Below are positions 1 through 8,696 of a stretch of 64,000 nt of DNA, one piece after another (position 1 is the stretch's first letter; each line of letters opens with the position of its first letter). Source of the DNA: Novosphingobium sp. (GTDB taxonomy: Bacteria; Pseudomonadota; Alphaproteobacteria; Sphingomonadales; Sphingomonadaceae). The notes beneath the pieces were generated by a model that was not told the origin of the DNA, searched no databases, and worked only from the letters and a program-made list of their open reading frames with translations. The stretch lies in the NCBI GenBank assembly GCA_024236175.1, contig JACKKY010000001.1:1664410-1728409 (forward strand), given 5' to 3'. A program made the translations under genes and the position numbers.

Positions 1-1
1 G

Positions 2-448
2 CTGATCTGGCATCCGCGCACCATCGCCTACTTCGTGGTGTGGGGGCTGATCGGCCTGGCGCTGCTGTTCGCGCTAGGCACCCGCGCTCGGACGGACATT
101 TCCGTCTCGCCGGATCGCAACCCGCCCTACATGCTGATGAGCGACGGCTCGGTGCGCAATTCCTACACGCTCAAGCTGCGCAACATGCAGAGCCGGCCGC
201 GCGAGATGGAGATCGCGCTGGAAGGCCTGCCCGGCGGCATCATGTGGAGCGACGACGTGCCGCGTTCGGCCGCCGCGCGCAGCCTCTCCCGCACGGTGGA
301 TGCGGACGCGATCGAGACCGTGCGTGCCTATGTGATCGCGCCGGCCGGAACCGCGTCGCAGGAATTCAGTTTCAGGCTGCGCTCGCTTGGCGAAGACGGC
401 GAGAGCGACGTCGCCGAAGCGCGCTTCGATGCTCCCGGAGGTGGATGA
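2..448 (+). CDS. ccoG: Cytochrome oxidase assembly protein CcoG/FixG, C-terminal part (5' end outside window)
   Basis: The reading frame is open from base 2 and ends in TGA at 446-448. About 148 residues remain: one membrane helix (VVWGLIGLALLFALGTR), then an Ig-like periplasmic domain with the NSYTLKLRN pattern found at the end of CcoG/FixG. The ferredoxin part of the family would lie upstream, outside the window. CcoG takes part in copper handling during assembly of cbb3-type cytochrome oxidase. The stop overlaps the ccoH start, and ccoH, ccoI and ccoS follow, which makes the call firm although only a quarter to a third of the protein is visible. Confidence 0.88.
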   Translation: MIWHPRTIAYFVVWGLIGLALLFALGTRARTDISVSPDRNPPYMLMSDGSVRNSYTLKLRNMQSRPREMEIALEGLPGGIMWSDDVPRSAAARSLSRTVDADAIETVRAYVIAPAGTASQEFSFRLRSLGEDGESDVAEARFDAPGGG

Positions 449-894
449 TGGCCAGGCGGTTTACCGGTTTGCACATGGCCGCGATCCTCGTCGCCGGTTT
501 CGGCATCGTCGTCGGCGTCAATCTGGTGATGGCCCGCGCCGCGATCTCCACCTTCGGCGGGGTGGTCGTCGAGAATTCCTATGTCGCCAGCCAGAAGTTC
601 AACGGCTGGCTCGACCGGGCGGAACAATCCCGGTCGTTGGGCTGGGACGTTCGCGTGAGGCGCGGCGATGACGACCGGATGCTGGTGACGGCAGCCAATG
701 TCCCGCAAGGCGCGACGGTCCGTGCCGTCGCGCGCCATCCACTTGGACGCCTGCCCGACAGCGAGCTGCATTTCGCACCCGCCGGCGAGGGACGCTTCCT
801 GAGCAACGAGATCCTGCCCGCAGGCCGCTGGATTGTCCGGCTTGAAGTCGCCTCGGGCGAAGACGTCTGGCGGGGCGAACAGGACTTGCGGTGA
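445..894 (+). CDS. ccoH: FixH/CcoH family cbb3 oxidase assembly protein
   Basis: The product is 149 residues and begins MMARRFTGLHMAAILVAGF. A single N-terminal membrane helix is followed by a periplasmic domain with VVENSYVASQKFN, the characteristic stretch of FixH. FixH/CcoH helps assemble or stabilise the cbb3 oxidase. The frame is open further upstream, but ATG 445 overlaps the ccoG stop in an ATGATG arrangement typical of translational coupling, so that start (or ATG 448) is chosen. The stop overlaps the GTG start of ccoI. Confidence 0.9.
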   Translation: MMARRFTGLHMAAILVAGFGIVVGVNLVMARAAISTFGGVVVENSYVASQKFNGWLDRAEQSRSLGWDVRVRRGDDDRMLVTAANVPQGATVRAVARHPLGRLPDSELHFAPAGEGRFLSNEILPAGRWIVRLEVASGEDVWRGEQDLR

Positions 895-3017
895 ACGCGC
901 CCGCACCAGTCCTCGACAGCCCCGCGGGGGTTTGCATCGACAGCCGCTTCACCGTGCCCGGTATCAAATGCGCGGGATGCATCGGCAAGATCGAACGCGG
1001 CCTTGGCGAACTGCCCGGGATAGCCGCGGCCAGGGTGAATTTCTCGGCCAAGCGGGTGGCGGTGAGCCATGCGCCCGAATTCGACGATGCCCGGATCATC
1101 GAGGAATTGCGCAAGCTGGGTTTCGAGGCTGAACGGGCGGCCGAGAATCCGCTGGCCCGCGACGATGCGGAAACAAGGCGGCTGTTGCGGGCAATGGCGG
1201 TGGCCGGCTTCGGCATGATGAACATCATGCTGCTTTCGGTCAGCGTCTGGGCGGGCGCGGACGCCATCACCCGCGACATGTTCCACTGGATTTCGGCGCT
1301 CATCGCGGTTCCGGTGGTCGCCTATTCCGGGCGGCCTTTCTTCGCGTCTGCCGCCATGGCGCTGCGCTACCGTCGCACCAATATGGACGTGCCGATCTCG
1401 ATCGGCGTGCTGCTTGCGACCGGCCTGAGCATTTACGAGACTGCGACCGGGGGCAAGCACGCCTATTTCGACGGCGCGGTCATGCTGCTGTTCTTCCTGC
1501 TGGCCGGCCGGGTGCTCGATGCGGTCATGCGCGACCGCGCCCGTTCGGGCATCGGCGCACTGCTCGGCCGCATGGGCAAGGGCGCGACGGTTGTCGAGGA
1601 GGGGGGCAAGACGCGCTGGGTCGCGTCCGAATCGCTTGCGCCGGGGATGGTGATGCTGGTCGCCGCGGGAGAATCGCTGGCTGCCGACGGCGAGGTGATA
1701 GAGGGCCGGACCACGATCGACGCATCCATGCTCACCGGCGAGAGCAAGCCGCAGGCGGTGGCCATCGGCGACGAGGTCCATGCCGGCACGATAAATCTCG
1801 GCAGCCCGGTCACCGTCAGGGTGACGGCGGCGGCCGACGATACGGTGCTGGCCGACATTGCCCGGCTGATGGACGAAGCCGGGCAGTCGCGCTCGCGCTA
1901 TGTCCGCATCGCCGATCGCGCCGCAAGGCTTTACGCTCCTGCCGTCCATTCGCTGGCGCTGCTGAGCTTTGCCGGCTGGATGCTGGCGGGAGCCGGGGTG
2001 CACCACTCGTTGCTGATCGCCGTCGCGGTGCTGATCATAACCTGTCCCTGCGCGCTCGGCCTTGCCGTGCCCGCGGCGCAGGTGGTTGCGGCCGGCGCGC
2101 TGATGAAGCGCGGCCTGCTGATCAAGGACGGCAGCGCGCTGGAGCGGCTGGCCGAGGCCGATCGCGCCCTGTTCGACAAGACCGGGACGCTGACGCTCGG
2201 CGAACCGAGGCCGCGCGATCTCGATGCGCTGGACGGCGAGTCGCGCGCTCTCGCGCTGGCGCTTGCCCAGGCAAGCCAGCACCCGCTGAGCAAGGGCCTG
2301 GCCCGGGCGCTTCAGCAGGAGGGTGTCGAACCGGCCCGGGTGCTCGATATCGCCGAACAGCCGGGCGAGGGCCTGCGAGGCCTTTTCAATGGAAGCGAAG
2401 TCGCCCTGCTGCGGTCGCAGGCCGTGGGCGACGGCCTCGCGGTCGACCTGGTGCGCGGTGACCGGCGCCAGCACATCGTCTTCAGCGATCCGTTGCGCCC
2501 CGACGTACATGCCGCGCTCGATGCCCTGGCCGGTCTGGGCGTGGAAAGCGCGATCGTGTCGGGAGATCGTGCCGCCACTGTGGAAGCGGTGGCCGACGAA
2601 CTCGGACTTTCCGGCCGCGGCGACATGAAGCCCGCCGACAAGCTAGACCTGCTCGAAGAGCTCGCCGGCCGAGGCTACAGGGTCCTGATGGTTGGTGACG
2701 GGCTTAATGACGGACCGGCGCTGGCCGGTGCCCATGTCTCCATCGCGCCCGGCGGCGCAAGCGACGTCAGCCAGCAGGCAGCCGATGCGGTGTTTGTCGG
2801 CGAGCGTCTGATGCCGGTCGCGCTGGCAGTGCGCGTCGCCCGGCGGACCATGGCGATCGTGCGGGAGAACTTCCTGTTTGCCGCGATCTACAATGTGCTG
2901 GCCGTCCCGCTCGCGATCTTCGGTTTCGTGACCCCGCTCATCGCCGCGATCGCCATGTCGGCAAGCTCGCTGGTCGTGGTCGGCAACTCGTTGCGGCTGG
3001 CGAGGGCGGCGAAGTGA
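891..3017 (+). CDS. ccoI: Cu+-exporting P1B-type ATPase CcoI/FixI
   Basis: The product is 708 residues. An N-terminal heavy-metal-associated domain carries GIKCAGC (about residues 25-31). Membrane helices follow, with the TGES actuator motif near 283, the copper-selective CPC motif (ITCPCALGLAVP) near 385, the phosphorylation motif DKTGTLT near 430 and GDGLNDGPAL near 605. It pumps Cu+ across the inner membrane for loading of the cbb3 oxidase. The GTG start overlaps the ccoH stop by 4 bases. Gene order ccoGHIS separates it from a detoxifying CopA. Confidence 0.95.
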   Translation: MNAPAPVLDSPAGVCIDSRFTVPGIKCAGCIGKIERGLGELPGIAAARVNFSAKRVAVSHAPEFDDARIIEELRKLGFEAERAAENPLARDDAETRRLLRAMAVAGFGMMNIMLLSVSVWAGADAITRDMFHWISALIAVPVVAYSGRPFFASAAMALRYRRTNMDVPISIGVLLATGLSIYETATGGKHAYFDGAVMLLFFLLAGRVLDAVMRDRARSGIGALLGRMGKGATVVEEGGKTRWVASESLAPGMVMLVAAGESLAADGEVIEGRTTIDASMLTGESKPQAVAIGDEVHAGTINLGSPVTVRVTAAADDTVLADIARLMDEAGQSRSRYVRIADRAARLYAPAVHSLALLSFAGWMLAGAGVHHSLLIAVAVLIITCPCALGLAVPAAQVVAAGALMKRGLLIKDGSALERLAEADRALFDKTGTLTLGEPRPRDLDALDGESRALALALAQASQHPLSKGLARALQQEGVEPARVLDIAEQPGEGLRGLFNGSEVALLRSQAVGDGLAVDLVRGDRRQHIVFSDPLRPDVHAALDALAGLGVESAIVSGDRAATVEAVADELGLSGRGDMKPADKLDLLEELAGRGYRVLMVGDGLNDGPALAGAHVSIAPGGASDVSQQAADAVFVGERLMPVALAVRVARRTMAIVRENFLFAAIYNVLAVPLAIFGFVTPLIAAIAMSASSLVVVGNSLRLARAAK

Positions 3018-3163
3018 CTATCCTCGCCGTCCTGATCCCGGTCGCGCTGTTCATGGGGCTTTGCGGGCTCGCCGCCTTCTTCTGGGCCATGAAGCGCGGC
3101 CAGTTCGAAGACCTCGACGGCGCCGCGAACCGGATCCTGCTCGATGACGAGGAGGACCTGTGA
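3014..3163 (+). CDS. ccoS: cbb3-type oxidase assembly protein CcoS
   Basis: This is a 49-residue ORF starting at GTG 3014, overlapping the ccoI stop by 4 bases, and ending at TGA 3161-3163. One membrane helix (VLIPVALFMGLCGLAAFFW) is followed by the CcoS hallmark AMKRGQFEDLDGAANRIL and an acidic tail. CcoS is needed for cofactor insertion into cbb3 oxidase. Position, length and motif all match the family. Confidence 0.93.
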   Translation: MTILAVLIPVALFMGLCGLAAFFWAMKRGQFEDLDGAANRILLDDEEDL

Positions 3164-3381
3164 GGCATCGCATCGCGCAGCTTTCGGTCCTGGTGCTGTT
3201 TCCGGCGATGATCGGGCCTTTGCCGGCGGCAGGCGCCAGCGCCCTGAGCGTGGCGCTTTGCGGGGGCGGCTCTCTCTCGATTCCGCTCAACACGCCAGCA
3301 CCAGGCAACGGTACCTCGCCCTGTTGCGCCAAGGGGTGCCACGGCAGCAGCTCGCGCAAGCGGCTTGATCGAGCGCAATGA
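3160..3381 (+). CDS. Small secreted Cys-rich protein of unknown function
   Basis: The product is 73 residues with a GTG start at 3160 that overlaps the ccoS stop by 4 bases, so it is translationally coupled to the cco genes. An N-terminal signal-like segment (LSVLVLFPAMIGPLPAAGA) is followed by a short Ser/Pro-rich stretch and a C-terminal CCAKGCHGSSSRKR motif. Cys-Cys-x3-Cys-His could bind metal, and given the copper-assembly context a role in metal handling is a guess. No family is recognised. Its 3' end contains the FNR-like site used for hemN. Confidence 0.6.
   Translation: MRHRIAQLSVLVLFPAMIGPLPAAGASALSVALCGGGSLSIPLNTPAPGNGTSPCCAKGCHGSSSRKRLDRAQ
3365..3378 (+). promoter_or_regulatory. 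FNR/FixK-like half-palindrome upstream of hemN
   Basis: TTGAT-CGAG-CGCAA matches the FNR/FixK box TTGAT-N4-ATCAA in 8 of 10 positions. It lies 36 bases before the hemN start, inside the end of the preceding ORF. Anaerobic control of hemN and cbb3 genes by FNR-type regulators is well known in alphaproteobacteria. The site itself is a sequence match only. Confidence 0.5.
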
Positions 3382-3395
3382 AAGGCCAGCCGTTG

Positions 3396-3416
3396 CATGC
3401 GAGTTGAACTCGCATG
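3396..3416. promoter_or_regulatory. Perfect 21-bp palindrome overlapping the hemN start codon
   Basis: Arms CATGCGAGTT and AACTCGCATG flank one central G (3406). The last three bases are the ATG of hemN. There is no T-run and no Shine-Dalgarno sequence in front of the ATG. It could be a repressor site or an RNA hairpin sequestering the start. Both readings are inference. Confidence 0.5.
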
Positions 3417-4727
3417 TGGCCGTACTATCCCGAACTGCTCGCAATTCCGGTTCCGCGCTACACCAGCTTTCCGACGGCTGCGGAATTTCGCGACGATGTC
3501 GGCGCGGGCGATTTTGCCGAAGTCCTCGAGGGCACCAGCGGCGAAATCTCGCTCTATGCGCACATCCCCTTCTGCGAGAAGATCTGCTGGTATTGCGGAT
3601 GCAACACCAGCGCGGCGAACCGGCAGGAACGGGTGTCGAACTATCTCGATTCGCTTCACCACGAGATCGCACTCGTCGGCGATCATCTGCCGAATGCCGC
3701 GCGTGTGACGCAAATCGCGTTCGGCGGGGGCAGTCCCAACGCGATCGCACCGCTCGATTTCGTCCGGCTGGTCGACGCCCTTACCCTGCATTTCGGGGCC
3801 GCGAGGCCGGCGATCTCGATCGAGATCGATCCCCGCACCTTTTCGCCGGACTGGGCCGCCGTGATCGGCGCGGTCGGCATCGGGCGCGCCAGCCTTGGCG
3901 TGCAGACCTTCGCGCCCGCGTTGCAGGAGGCTATCGGCCGGGTCCAGCCTTTCGATCTCATCGCCGAGACGACCGGGATGCTCCGCGCAGCGGGCGTTTC
4001 CTCTCTCAACTTCGATCTGATGTACGGGCTGCCGGGACAGAGCGGGGAGGATCTCGCAGACACGCTCGATCGGGCGGTCGCGCTTGGCGCCGATCGCATC
4101 GCCCTGTTCGGCTATGCCCATGTTCCGCACATTGTCCCGCGCCAGAAACGGATCGATGCCTCCGCCCTGCCCGGCCAGAAGCAGCGCTTCGAGATGGCGG
4201 CGGCGGGATACGAACGGCTGGTGGGTGCCGGCTATGTTCCGGTTGGCTTCGACCATTTTGCCCGCCCTGCGGACCCGATGGCGAAAGCGGCTCTCGACGG
4301 GACGCTGCGCCGCAATTTCCAGGGCTTCACCGAAGATCGGGCGCCGGTGCTGATCGGGCTGGGCGCATCGGCGATCAGTTCCTTTCCCGACCTTCTCGTC
4401 CAGAACGAGAAGAATGCAGGCCGCTACCGCATGATGCTGTCCCAGGATCGCCTGACCGGGAGCAGGGGCGTGCGCCGCTCTGCCAGTGACCGCGCCCGCG
4501 GGAACGTTATCGAACAGCTGCTGTGCCGGGGATCGGCTCTCCTTGATCCGGATCTTGCGGACGAGGCGCAGGACCGGCTCGTCCCGTTCGTCGAGCGCGG
4601 CCTCGCTTCGCTGGACGGCAGGCGTTGCACGATCGCGCCGGAAGGCCTGCCCTACGCCCGCAGTATTGCCGCGCAATTCGATCCCTATCGCCAGGATTCG
4701 CTGCGTCGCTTCAGCTCGGCCGTCTAG
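3414..4727 (+). CDS. hemN: Oxygen-independent coproporphyrinogen III oxidase (radical SAM)
   Basis: The product is 437 residues. HemN converts coproporphyrinogen III to protoporphyrinogen IX without oxygen in heme synthesis. CEKICWYCGC (residues 54-63) holds the CxxxCxxC cluster site plus the extra Cys typical of HemN. PRYTSFPTA near the start, AFGGGSPNA and SLGVQTF are family signatures. The start is forced: an in-frame TGA lies at 3405-3407, so ATG 3414 is the first possible codon, and no ribosome site precedes it. Position behind cco genes fits microaerobic heme supply for the cbb3 oxidase. Confidence 0.94.
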   Translation: MWPYYPELLAIPVPRYTSFPTAAEFRDDVGAGDFAEVLEGTSGEISLYAHIPFCEKICWYCGCNTSAANRQERVSNYLDSLHHEIALVGDHLPNAARVTQIAFGGGSPNAIAPLDFVRLVDALTLHFGAARPAISIEIDPRTFSPDWAAVIGAVGIGRASLGVQTFAPALQEAIGRVQPFDLIAETTGMLRAAGVSSLNFDLMYGLPGQSGEDLADTLDRAVALGADRIALFGYAHVPHIVPRQKRIDASALPGQKQRFEMAAAGYERLVGAGYVPVGFDHFARPADPMAKAALDGTLRRNFQGFTEDRAPVLIGLGASAISSFPDLLVQNEKNAGRYRMMLSQDRLTGSRGVRRSASDRARGNVIEQLLCRGSALLDPDLADEAQDRLVPFVERGLASLDGRRCTIAPEGLPYARSIAAQFDPYRQDSLRRFSSAV

Positions 4728-4738
4728 CGCGCCTGCCG

Positions 4739-5185
4739 CTAGCGGCGGACGGCCTGCTGTGCCCAACCGACAATGGACGAGGTCGGCATCGCACCGGATT
4801 GCCGCGCGATTTCCCGGCCCTTGGAAAACAGGATCATGGTCGGAATCGAACGGATCGAAAATCGCGCCGCGATCGCTTCTTCCGCCTCCGTGTCGATCTT
4901 GCCGAGACGCATCCGGGGCTCAAGCTGCTTCGCTGCCGCCGCGAAGGCGGGCGCCATCTGTCGGCACGGGCCGCACCAGGAGGCCCAGAAATCGACAAGC
5001 AGGGGAATGTCGCTCTTCGCGGCGTGAGCCTCGAAATTGGCCGCGGTGAGCACCACCGGCTGACCGTCGAACAGCGGAGCGCCGCAACGGCCGCATTTCC
5101 CGCCCGATCCGAGCTTGTCCGAAGGAACCCGGTTGGATGTCGCGCAACCGGGGCACGCAATGATCTTCGTATCCTGTGATGTCAT
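4739..5185 (-). CDS. trxC: Thioredoxin 2 (zinc-binding thioredoxin, TrxC)
   Basis: The product is 148 residues. The N-terminal zinc module has CPGC and CGRC (residues about 11-36). The thioredoxin domain follows with VDFWASWCGPCRQMAP, the WCGPC redox site, and the cis-Pro motif SIPTM. TrxC is a cytoplasmic protein disulfide reductant often induced by oxidative stress. The frame is open upstream to 5290, but the ATG at 5185 immediately precedes the conserved zinc module. It converges with hemN, only 11 bases separating the two stops. Confidence 0.93.
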   Translation of the reverse strand: MTSQDTKIIACPGCATSNRVPSDKLGSGGKCGRCGAPLFDGQPVVLTAANFEAHAAKSDIPLLVDFWASWCGPCRQMAPAFAAAAKQLEPRMRLGKIDTEAEEAIAARFSIRSIPTMILFSKGREIARQSGAMPTSSIVGWAQQAVRR

Positions 5186-5272
5186 GGGCTCAGCTCCTGT
5201 GTCGCATCTAGGAACCCGTGCGGTGCAATTGAAGTTCTTGGCACAGGAGAATCGCGCAGGACCGGAAAAGCG

Positions 5273-5300
5273 AAAGCCCCGGAATCGCATCCGGGGCTTT
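5273..5300 (-). terminator. Intrinsic terminator after the Rieske oxygenase gene
   Basis: An 11-bp perfect stem (AAAGCCCCGGA / TCCGGGGCTTT) with a 6-base loop lies 30 bases past the Rieske gene stop. On the minus strand it is followed by CTTTCGCTTTTC. It ends the minus-strand BVMO-Rieske unit. Confidence 0.8.
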
Positions 5301-5329
5301 CCTGGAGAAGGTGCGGGTCGCGCCTGTCG

Positions 5330-6736
5330 TCAATCGACCGGAACCGGCGCTCCGGTGCCCATGTATTTCGCCAGGCCCCGGTGCAGGTTCGTGACCTTGC
5401 GCTCCTGCCATGGATTGGGAAGGTTTCCCTTGAATCCCCGGGATTTGTAGCCGCGCTGCATCTCGACCATGTTCGAGATGTCCTGCGCGATGACCAGCGG
5501 CCACTGCTCGAGGTCCTGCTCGAGGTAGGTCCACTCGGTTTCCGGCTCCTCGCCTTCCGGGAAGCGGTCCAGCGCGACCGCCTCGAAGATGCACTTGTCG
5601 GGATCGGTGCCGTAAGGCCGGACCCGGTAGGCGAGCGAGAAGGTCGGCCCCGGGATGAAATTGACGTTGGGGAAGACCGAGAGCGCCAGCCCGGCAGCCG
5701 CGACCTGCGCGTCGCTCAGTTCGGGCCAGTTCACCCCGCGGGCAGCGTCCTCGGCCTTGGCCATTTCCATCCAGCGCTTGTGGACTTCGGCTGCGGGCGT
5801 GCCTTCGGGCAATTCCTCCGGAAGGCGCTGGGCGGTGCGGACCAGCGTTTCGCTGGTGCTGGCGCCGATCGTCTCCCAGTACTCCGCCTGCATCTGGGCG
5901 ATCGTGGTGCGCGGATCGCCTTCGCCCGCGGCCCGGTGGACGCTTGTCTCCACCGCCGAGCCCACGTCCCGGTGCGCCTTGGAATCGAAGCCGGTCTGCC
6001 CATGCAGCCCGAACGCCTTGGAGAAGGAATAGAAGTCGCCGTACTTGATCAGCTGCGGATGCGTGCCCTGGACGTGGTAGGGCTCAAGGAAGGCCTCGAG
6101 CGCGACTTTCCAGTTGCAGTCGAAAATGCCCCAATAGCGGAAGCGGTAGCGCATCTTGTCGAATTCGAACGGGTCGATCAGGGAGGCGATGGGCTCGAGG
6201 TAATCGCGCAGCGAGCCGGCCCCGGCGTCCATGTTGATCCAGATCCAGCCGCCCCAGGTGTCCACCTGGACCGGGGTCAGGCTGGTGCACACGCTGTCGA
6301 GCGCGCCGTCCCAGTCTTCCCGATCGGGAATGTAGGTCGCATCCCCGTCGAGGCCGAACGTCCAGGCGTGGTAGTTGCAGCCGAACTTCAGCTGGTTGCC
6401 ACGGGCACTGTGCGCGCCCTCGGCCTGCTTGACGACGACCGGGCCGCCGCCGGTGTTGTCGCCGACCAGTCGCCGGCCGCGATGCGGGCAGACGTTGTGG
6501 AAGGCTTTCAGCGATCCGGGCGCATCGCGCACGATCAGGATCGAATCGTGGCAGATATTGTAGGTGATGTAATCGCCGACCTCGCGAAGCTCTTCGACAC
6601 GGCCGGCCTGCTGCCAGACCCTGGACCAGAGGCGGTCCGGCTCGGCTTCGGCATATTCGCGGCTGATGAAGGCCTCGACCGGATAGGTGAGGGCTTCCGA
6701 CAGCTCTTCCGAGGCGATCTTTTCAGGCTTGTTCAT
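5330..6736 (-). CDS. Aromatic-ring-hydroxylating-type Rieske oxygenase, large (alpha) subunit
   Basis: The product is 468 residues. The Rieske [2Fe-2S] ligands are CPHRGRR (about residue 87) and CNYHAW (about residue 121). The mononuclear iron site is EPYHVQGTHPQ (about residue 217), with a further carboxylate downstream. Such enzymes hydroxylate, demethylate or cleave aromatic and related substrates with an external reductase. No beta subunit, ferredoxin or reductase is adjacent. ATG 6736 is preferred over TTG 6748 because a GGAGG sits 7 bases before it. It follows the BVMO gene by 80 bases and probably shares its promoter. Substrate unknown. Confidence 0.88.
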   Translation of the reverse strand: MNKPEKIASEELSEALTYPVEAFISREYAEAEPDRLWSRVWQQAGRVEELREVGDYITYNICHDSILIVRDAPGSLKAFHNVCPHRGRRLVGDNTGGGPVVVKQAEGAHSARGNQLKFGCNYHAWTFGLDGDATYIPDREDWDGALDSVCTSLTPVQVDTWGGWIWINMDAGAGSLRDYLEPIASLIDPFEFDKMRYRFRYWGIFDCNWKVALEAFLEPYHVQGTHPQLIKYGDFYSFSKAFGLHGQTGFDSKAHRDVGSAVETSVHRAAGEGDPRTTIAQMQAEYWETIGASTSETLVRTAQRLPEELPEGTPAAEVHKRWMEMAKAEDAARGVNWPELSDAQVAAAGLALSVFPNVNFIPGPTFSLAYRVRPYGTDPDKCIFEAVALDRFPEGEEPETEWTYLEQDLEQWPLVIAQDISNMVEMQRGYKSRGFKGNLPNPWQERKVTNLHRGLAKYMGTGAPVPVD

Positions 6737-6763
6737 GCAATCCTCCAACCATTCCCACCGGCT

Positions 6764-6793
6764 GCTCCGGGCGGGCGGCGACCTGCCCGGAGC
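6764..6793. other. GC-rich hairpin between the BVMO and Rieske genes
   Basis: Arms GCTCCGGGC (6764-6772) and GCCCGGAGC (6785-6793) flank a 12-base loop. No T-run follows on either strand, so this is more likely a processing or stability element within the operon than a terminator. Confidence 0.4.
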
Positions 6794-6816
6794 GCGGCAT
6801 TGTCAGTCCAATGGCA

Positions 6817-8670
6817 TCAGGCCGGTTCCGTGACCTTGTCCGCGGTCAAAACCAGTCCCTCCAGATCGCCGGCGTCGCGCCATTTCTGAAGCATGTCCTC
6901 GAAAGCGTAATAGCCTTCGCCCCAGGGCTCGCCGAAGATGTGGCGCTTCTTGGTCTCGTCACCCTCGTTGTTGAAATAGCTCGGCGTGCATTCGTTGACG
7001 AAGGTCGAGTTGTCGACCGCGACCGAACGCAGGTGACGGATGTAGGCGTCCTGGGCTTCCTGGCTCGGCTCGACGACGGTCGCGCCGCGCTTGAGCGCTT
7101 CGCCGGCGACGTATCCGATGTGGAAACCCTGATCGATGAACGTCTTGGAATTCGAGGCGTTCGCACCCGCCTGCGTGAAGCCGGTGAAGAACATGTTGGG
7201 GAAATTGTGCGCCATCATGCCCTGGAACGTCTGGAAGCCCTCGCGCCAGTAGTCGTAGATCGACAGGCCGTCGCGACCTTCGATCACGTCGATGCCCCAG
7301 CGGCGGTCGAGGTCGTTGGTCACTTCGTAGCCGGAGGCAAGGATCAGGCAGTCGATCTCGTATTCGACGCCGTCATGGACGAAGCCTTTCGGCGTCAGCC
7401 GTTCGAGGCCCTGCGTTTCGGCGACATCGATCAGCGTGACGTTGTCCTGGTTGAAGGCCGGGTAGTAGTCGTCGTTCGAGGCGGGCCGCTTGCACAGATA
7501 CCGGTAGTAGGGCTTGAGCGCCTCTGCCGTCTTCGGGTCGTTGACGATGTCGCACCGGTTGCGCAGGCGCTCCATCACCCGATAGTCCATGACTTCCCGG
7601 CGCCGCGCGAATTCCTCCGGAGTGACGTCCGGCCAGCCTTCGGCTTCGAGTTCGGCATTCACGTTCTTGCTGATTTCGGTCCAGATATCCTCGACCATGT
7701 CCGGTTCGCCCGGGGCAAGCCGTTCCATGGCCGCGTGGTGGAAGTTGCGGATACGCTCTTCCTGCCATCCCGGCTTGAGCGAATCGTACCATTCGCGGTC
7801 GATCGGGCGGTTGTTGCGCTCGTCGATCGTCGAGGGCGTGCGCTGGACCACATAGGTCTGCTCGGCATATTTCGCGAGATAGGGCACGACCTGGATCGCG
7901 GTCGCCCCGGTGCCGATGATCGCCACCTTCTTGTCGCGCAGTTTGACCAGCGCCGGGTTGCGCCATGAGCCGCCGGTGTAGTCGAAGTCCCAGCGGGCAG
8001 TGTGGAAGATCTTGCCCTTGAACTTGTCGATGCCGGGAATGCCGGGCAGCTTGGGCTTGTTCAGCGGCCCCATCGCCAGCACCACGAAGCGGGCCTTGAT
8101 ATCGTCGCCGCGATTGGTGCCGACATGCCAGCGGTCGATCTTCGGGTCCCACTTCAGCGTCTTGATCAGCGTGTGGAACAGCGCGTTCTCGCGCAGGCCG
8201 AACGTGTCGGCGATGATCTGGCAGTGATCGTAGATCTCGTATCCGTCGGCGAACTTCTTCGACGGCATGTAGTTCGTATCTTCAAGCAGCGGCATGTAGA
8301 CGAGCGAATCGTTGTCGCACTGGATGCCCGGGTAGCGGTTCCAGTACCAGGTGCCGCCGAAGTTGCCGCCGTGGTCGACATTGTAGAAGTTGTCGATGCC
8401 CGCCTTCTTGAGCTGGGCGGCGACCATCATTCCGCAATAGCCCGCGCCCAGGATGACCACGTCGGTCTCGCCGGTGATCGGCTCGCGCGGCGCGATCGGT
8501 GTGTAGGGGTCGACCTCATAGATGTCGGCCCACTTGCCGCTGGCCGAAATATACTGGTCGTTGGCTTCCTTCTTGATCCGGCGATCGCGCTCCCGAAGGT
8601 ACTTCGCGTGCATCGCTGGAATGTCGATTTCCTCGGCGGGCGGGCAGTTGGTCGGTGTGTAAATGGACAT
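6817..8670 (-). CDS. Flavoprotein Baeyer-Villiger-type monooxygenase
   Basis: The product is 617 residues. The first Rossmann motif is GAGYCG (75-80). The BVMO fingerprint FKGKIFHTARWD (FxGxxxHxxxW) lies near 212-223 and the NADPH-binding GTGATA near 255. BVMOs insert oxygen next to a ketone, giving esters or lactones. Length and the long N-terminal extension match the cyclohexanone/phenylacetone monooxygenase-like group found in actinobacteria and sphingomonads. ATGs also occur at 8682 and 8676. The one at 8670 is chosen because GGGG lies 8 bases before it and the predicted transcript would start near 8690. It is the first gene of a unit with the Rieske oxygenase. Confidence 0.9.
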   Translation of the reverse strand: MSIYTPTNCPPAEEIDIPAMHAKYLRERDRRIKKEANDQYISASGKWADIYEVDPYTPIAPREPITGETDVVILGAGYCGMMVAAQLKKAGIDNFYNVDHGGNFGGTWYWNRYPGIQCDNDSLVYMPLLEDTNYMPSKKFADGYEIYDHCQIIADTFGLRENALFHTLIKTLKWDPKIDRWHVGTNRGDDIKARFVVLAMGPLNKPKLPGIPGIDKFKGKIFHTARWDFDYTGGSWRNPALVKLRDKKVAIIGTGATAIQVVPYLAKYAEQTYVVQRTPSTIDERNNRPIDREWYDSLKPGWQEERIRNFHHAAMERLAPGEPDMVEDIWTEISKNVNAELEAEGWPDVTPEEFARRREVMDYRVMERLRNRCDIVNDPKTAEALKPYYRYLCKRPASNDDYYPAFNQDNVTLIDVAETQGLERLTPKGFVHDGVEYEIDCLILASGYEVTNDLDRRWGIDVIEGRDGLSIYDYWREGFQTFQGMMAHNFPNMFFTGFTQAGANASNSKTFIDQGFHIGYVAGEALKRGATVVEPSQEAQDAYIRHLRSVAVDNSTFVNECTPSYFNNEGDETKKRHIFGEPWGEGYYAFEDMLQKWRDAGDLEGLVLTADKVTEPA

Positions 8671-8696
8671 GTGCATCCCCATCGCTGTCTGGCTCT

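Noticed and set aside
579..2510. 643-codon minus-strand ORF over ccoH/ccoI
   Set aside because: It is antisense to a clear Cu+ ATPase, is rich in Arg/His/Gln, and has no family motif; a GC-rich shadow frame.
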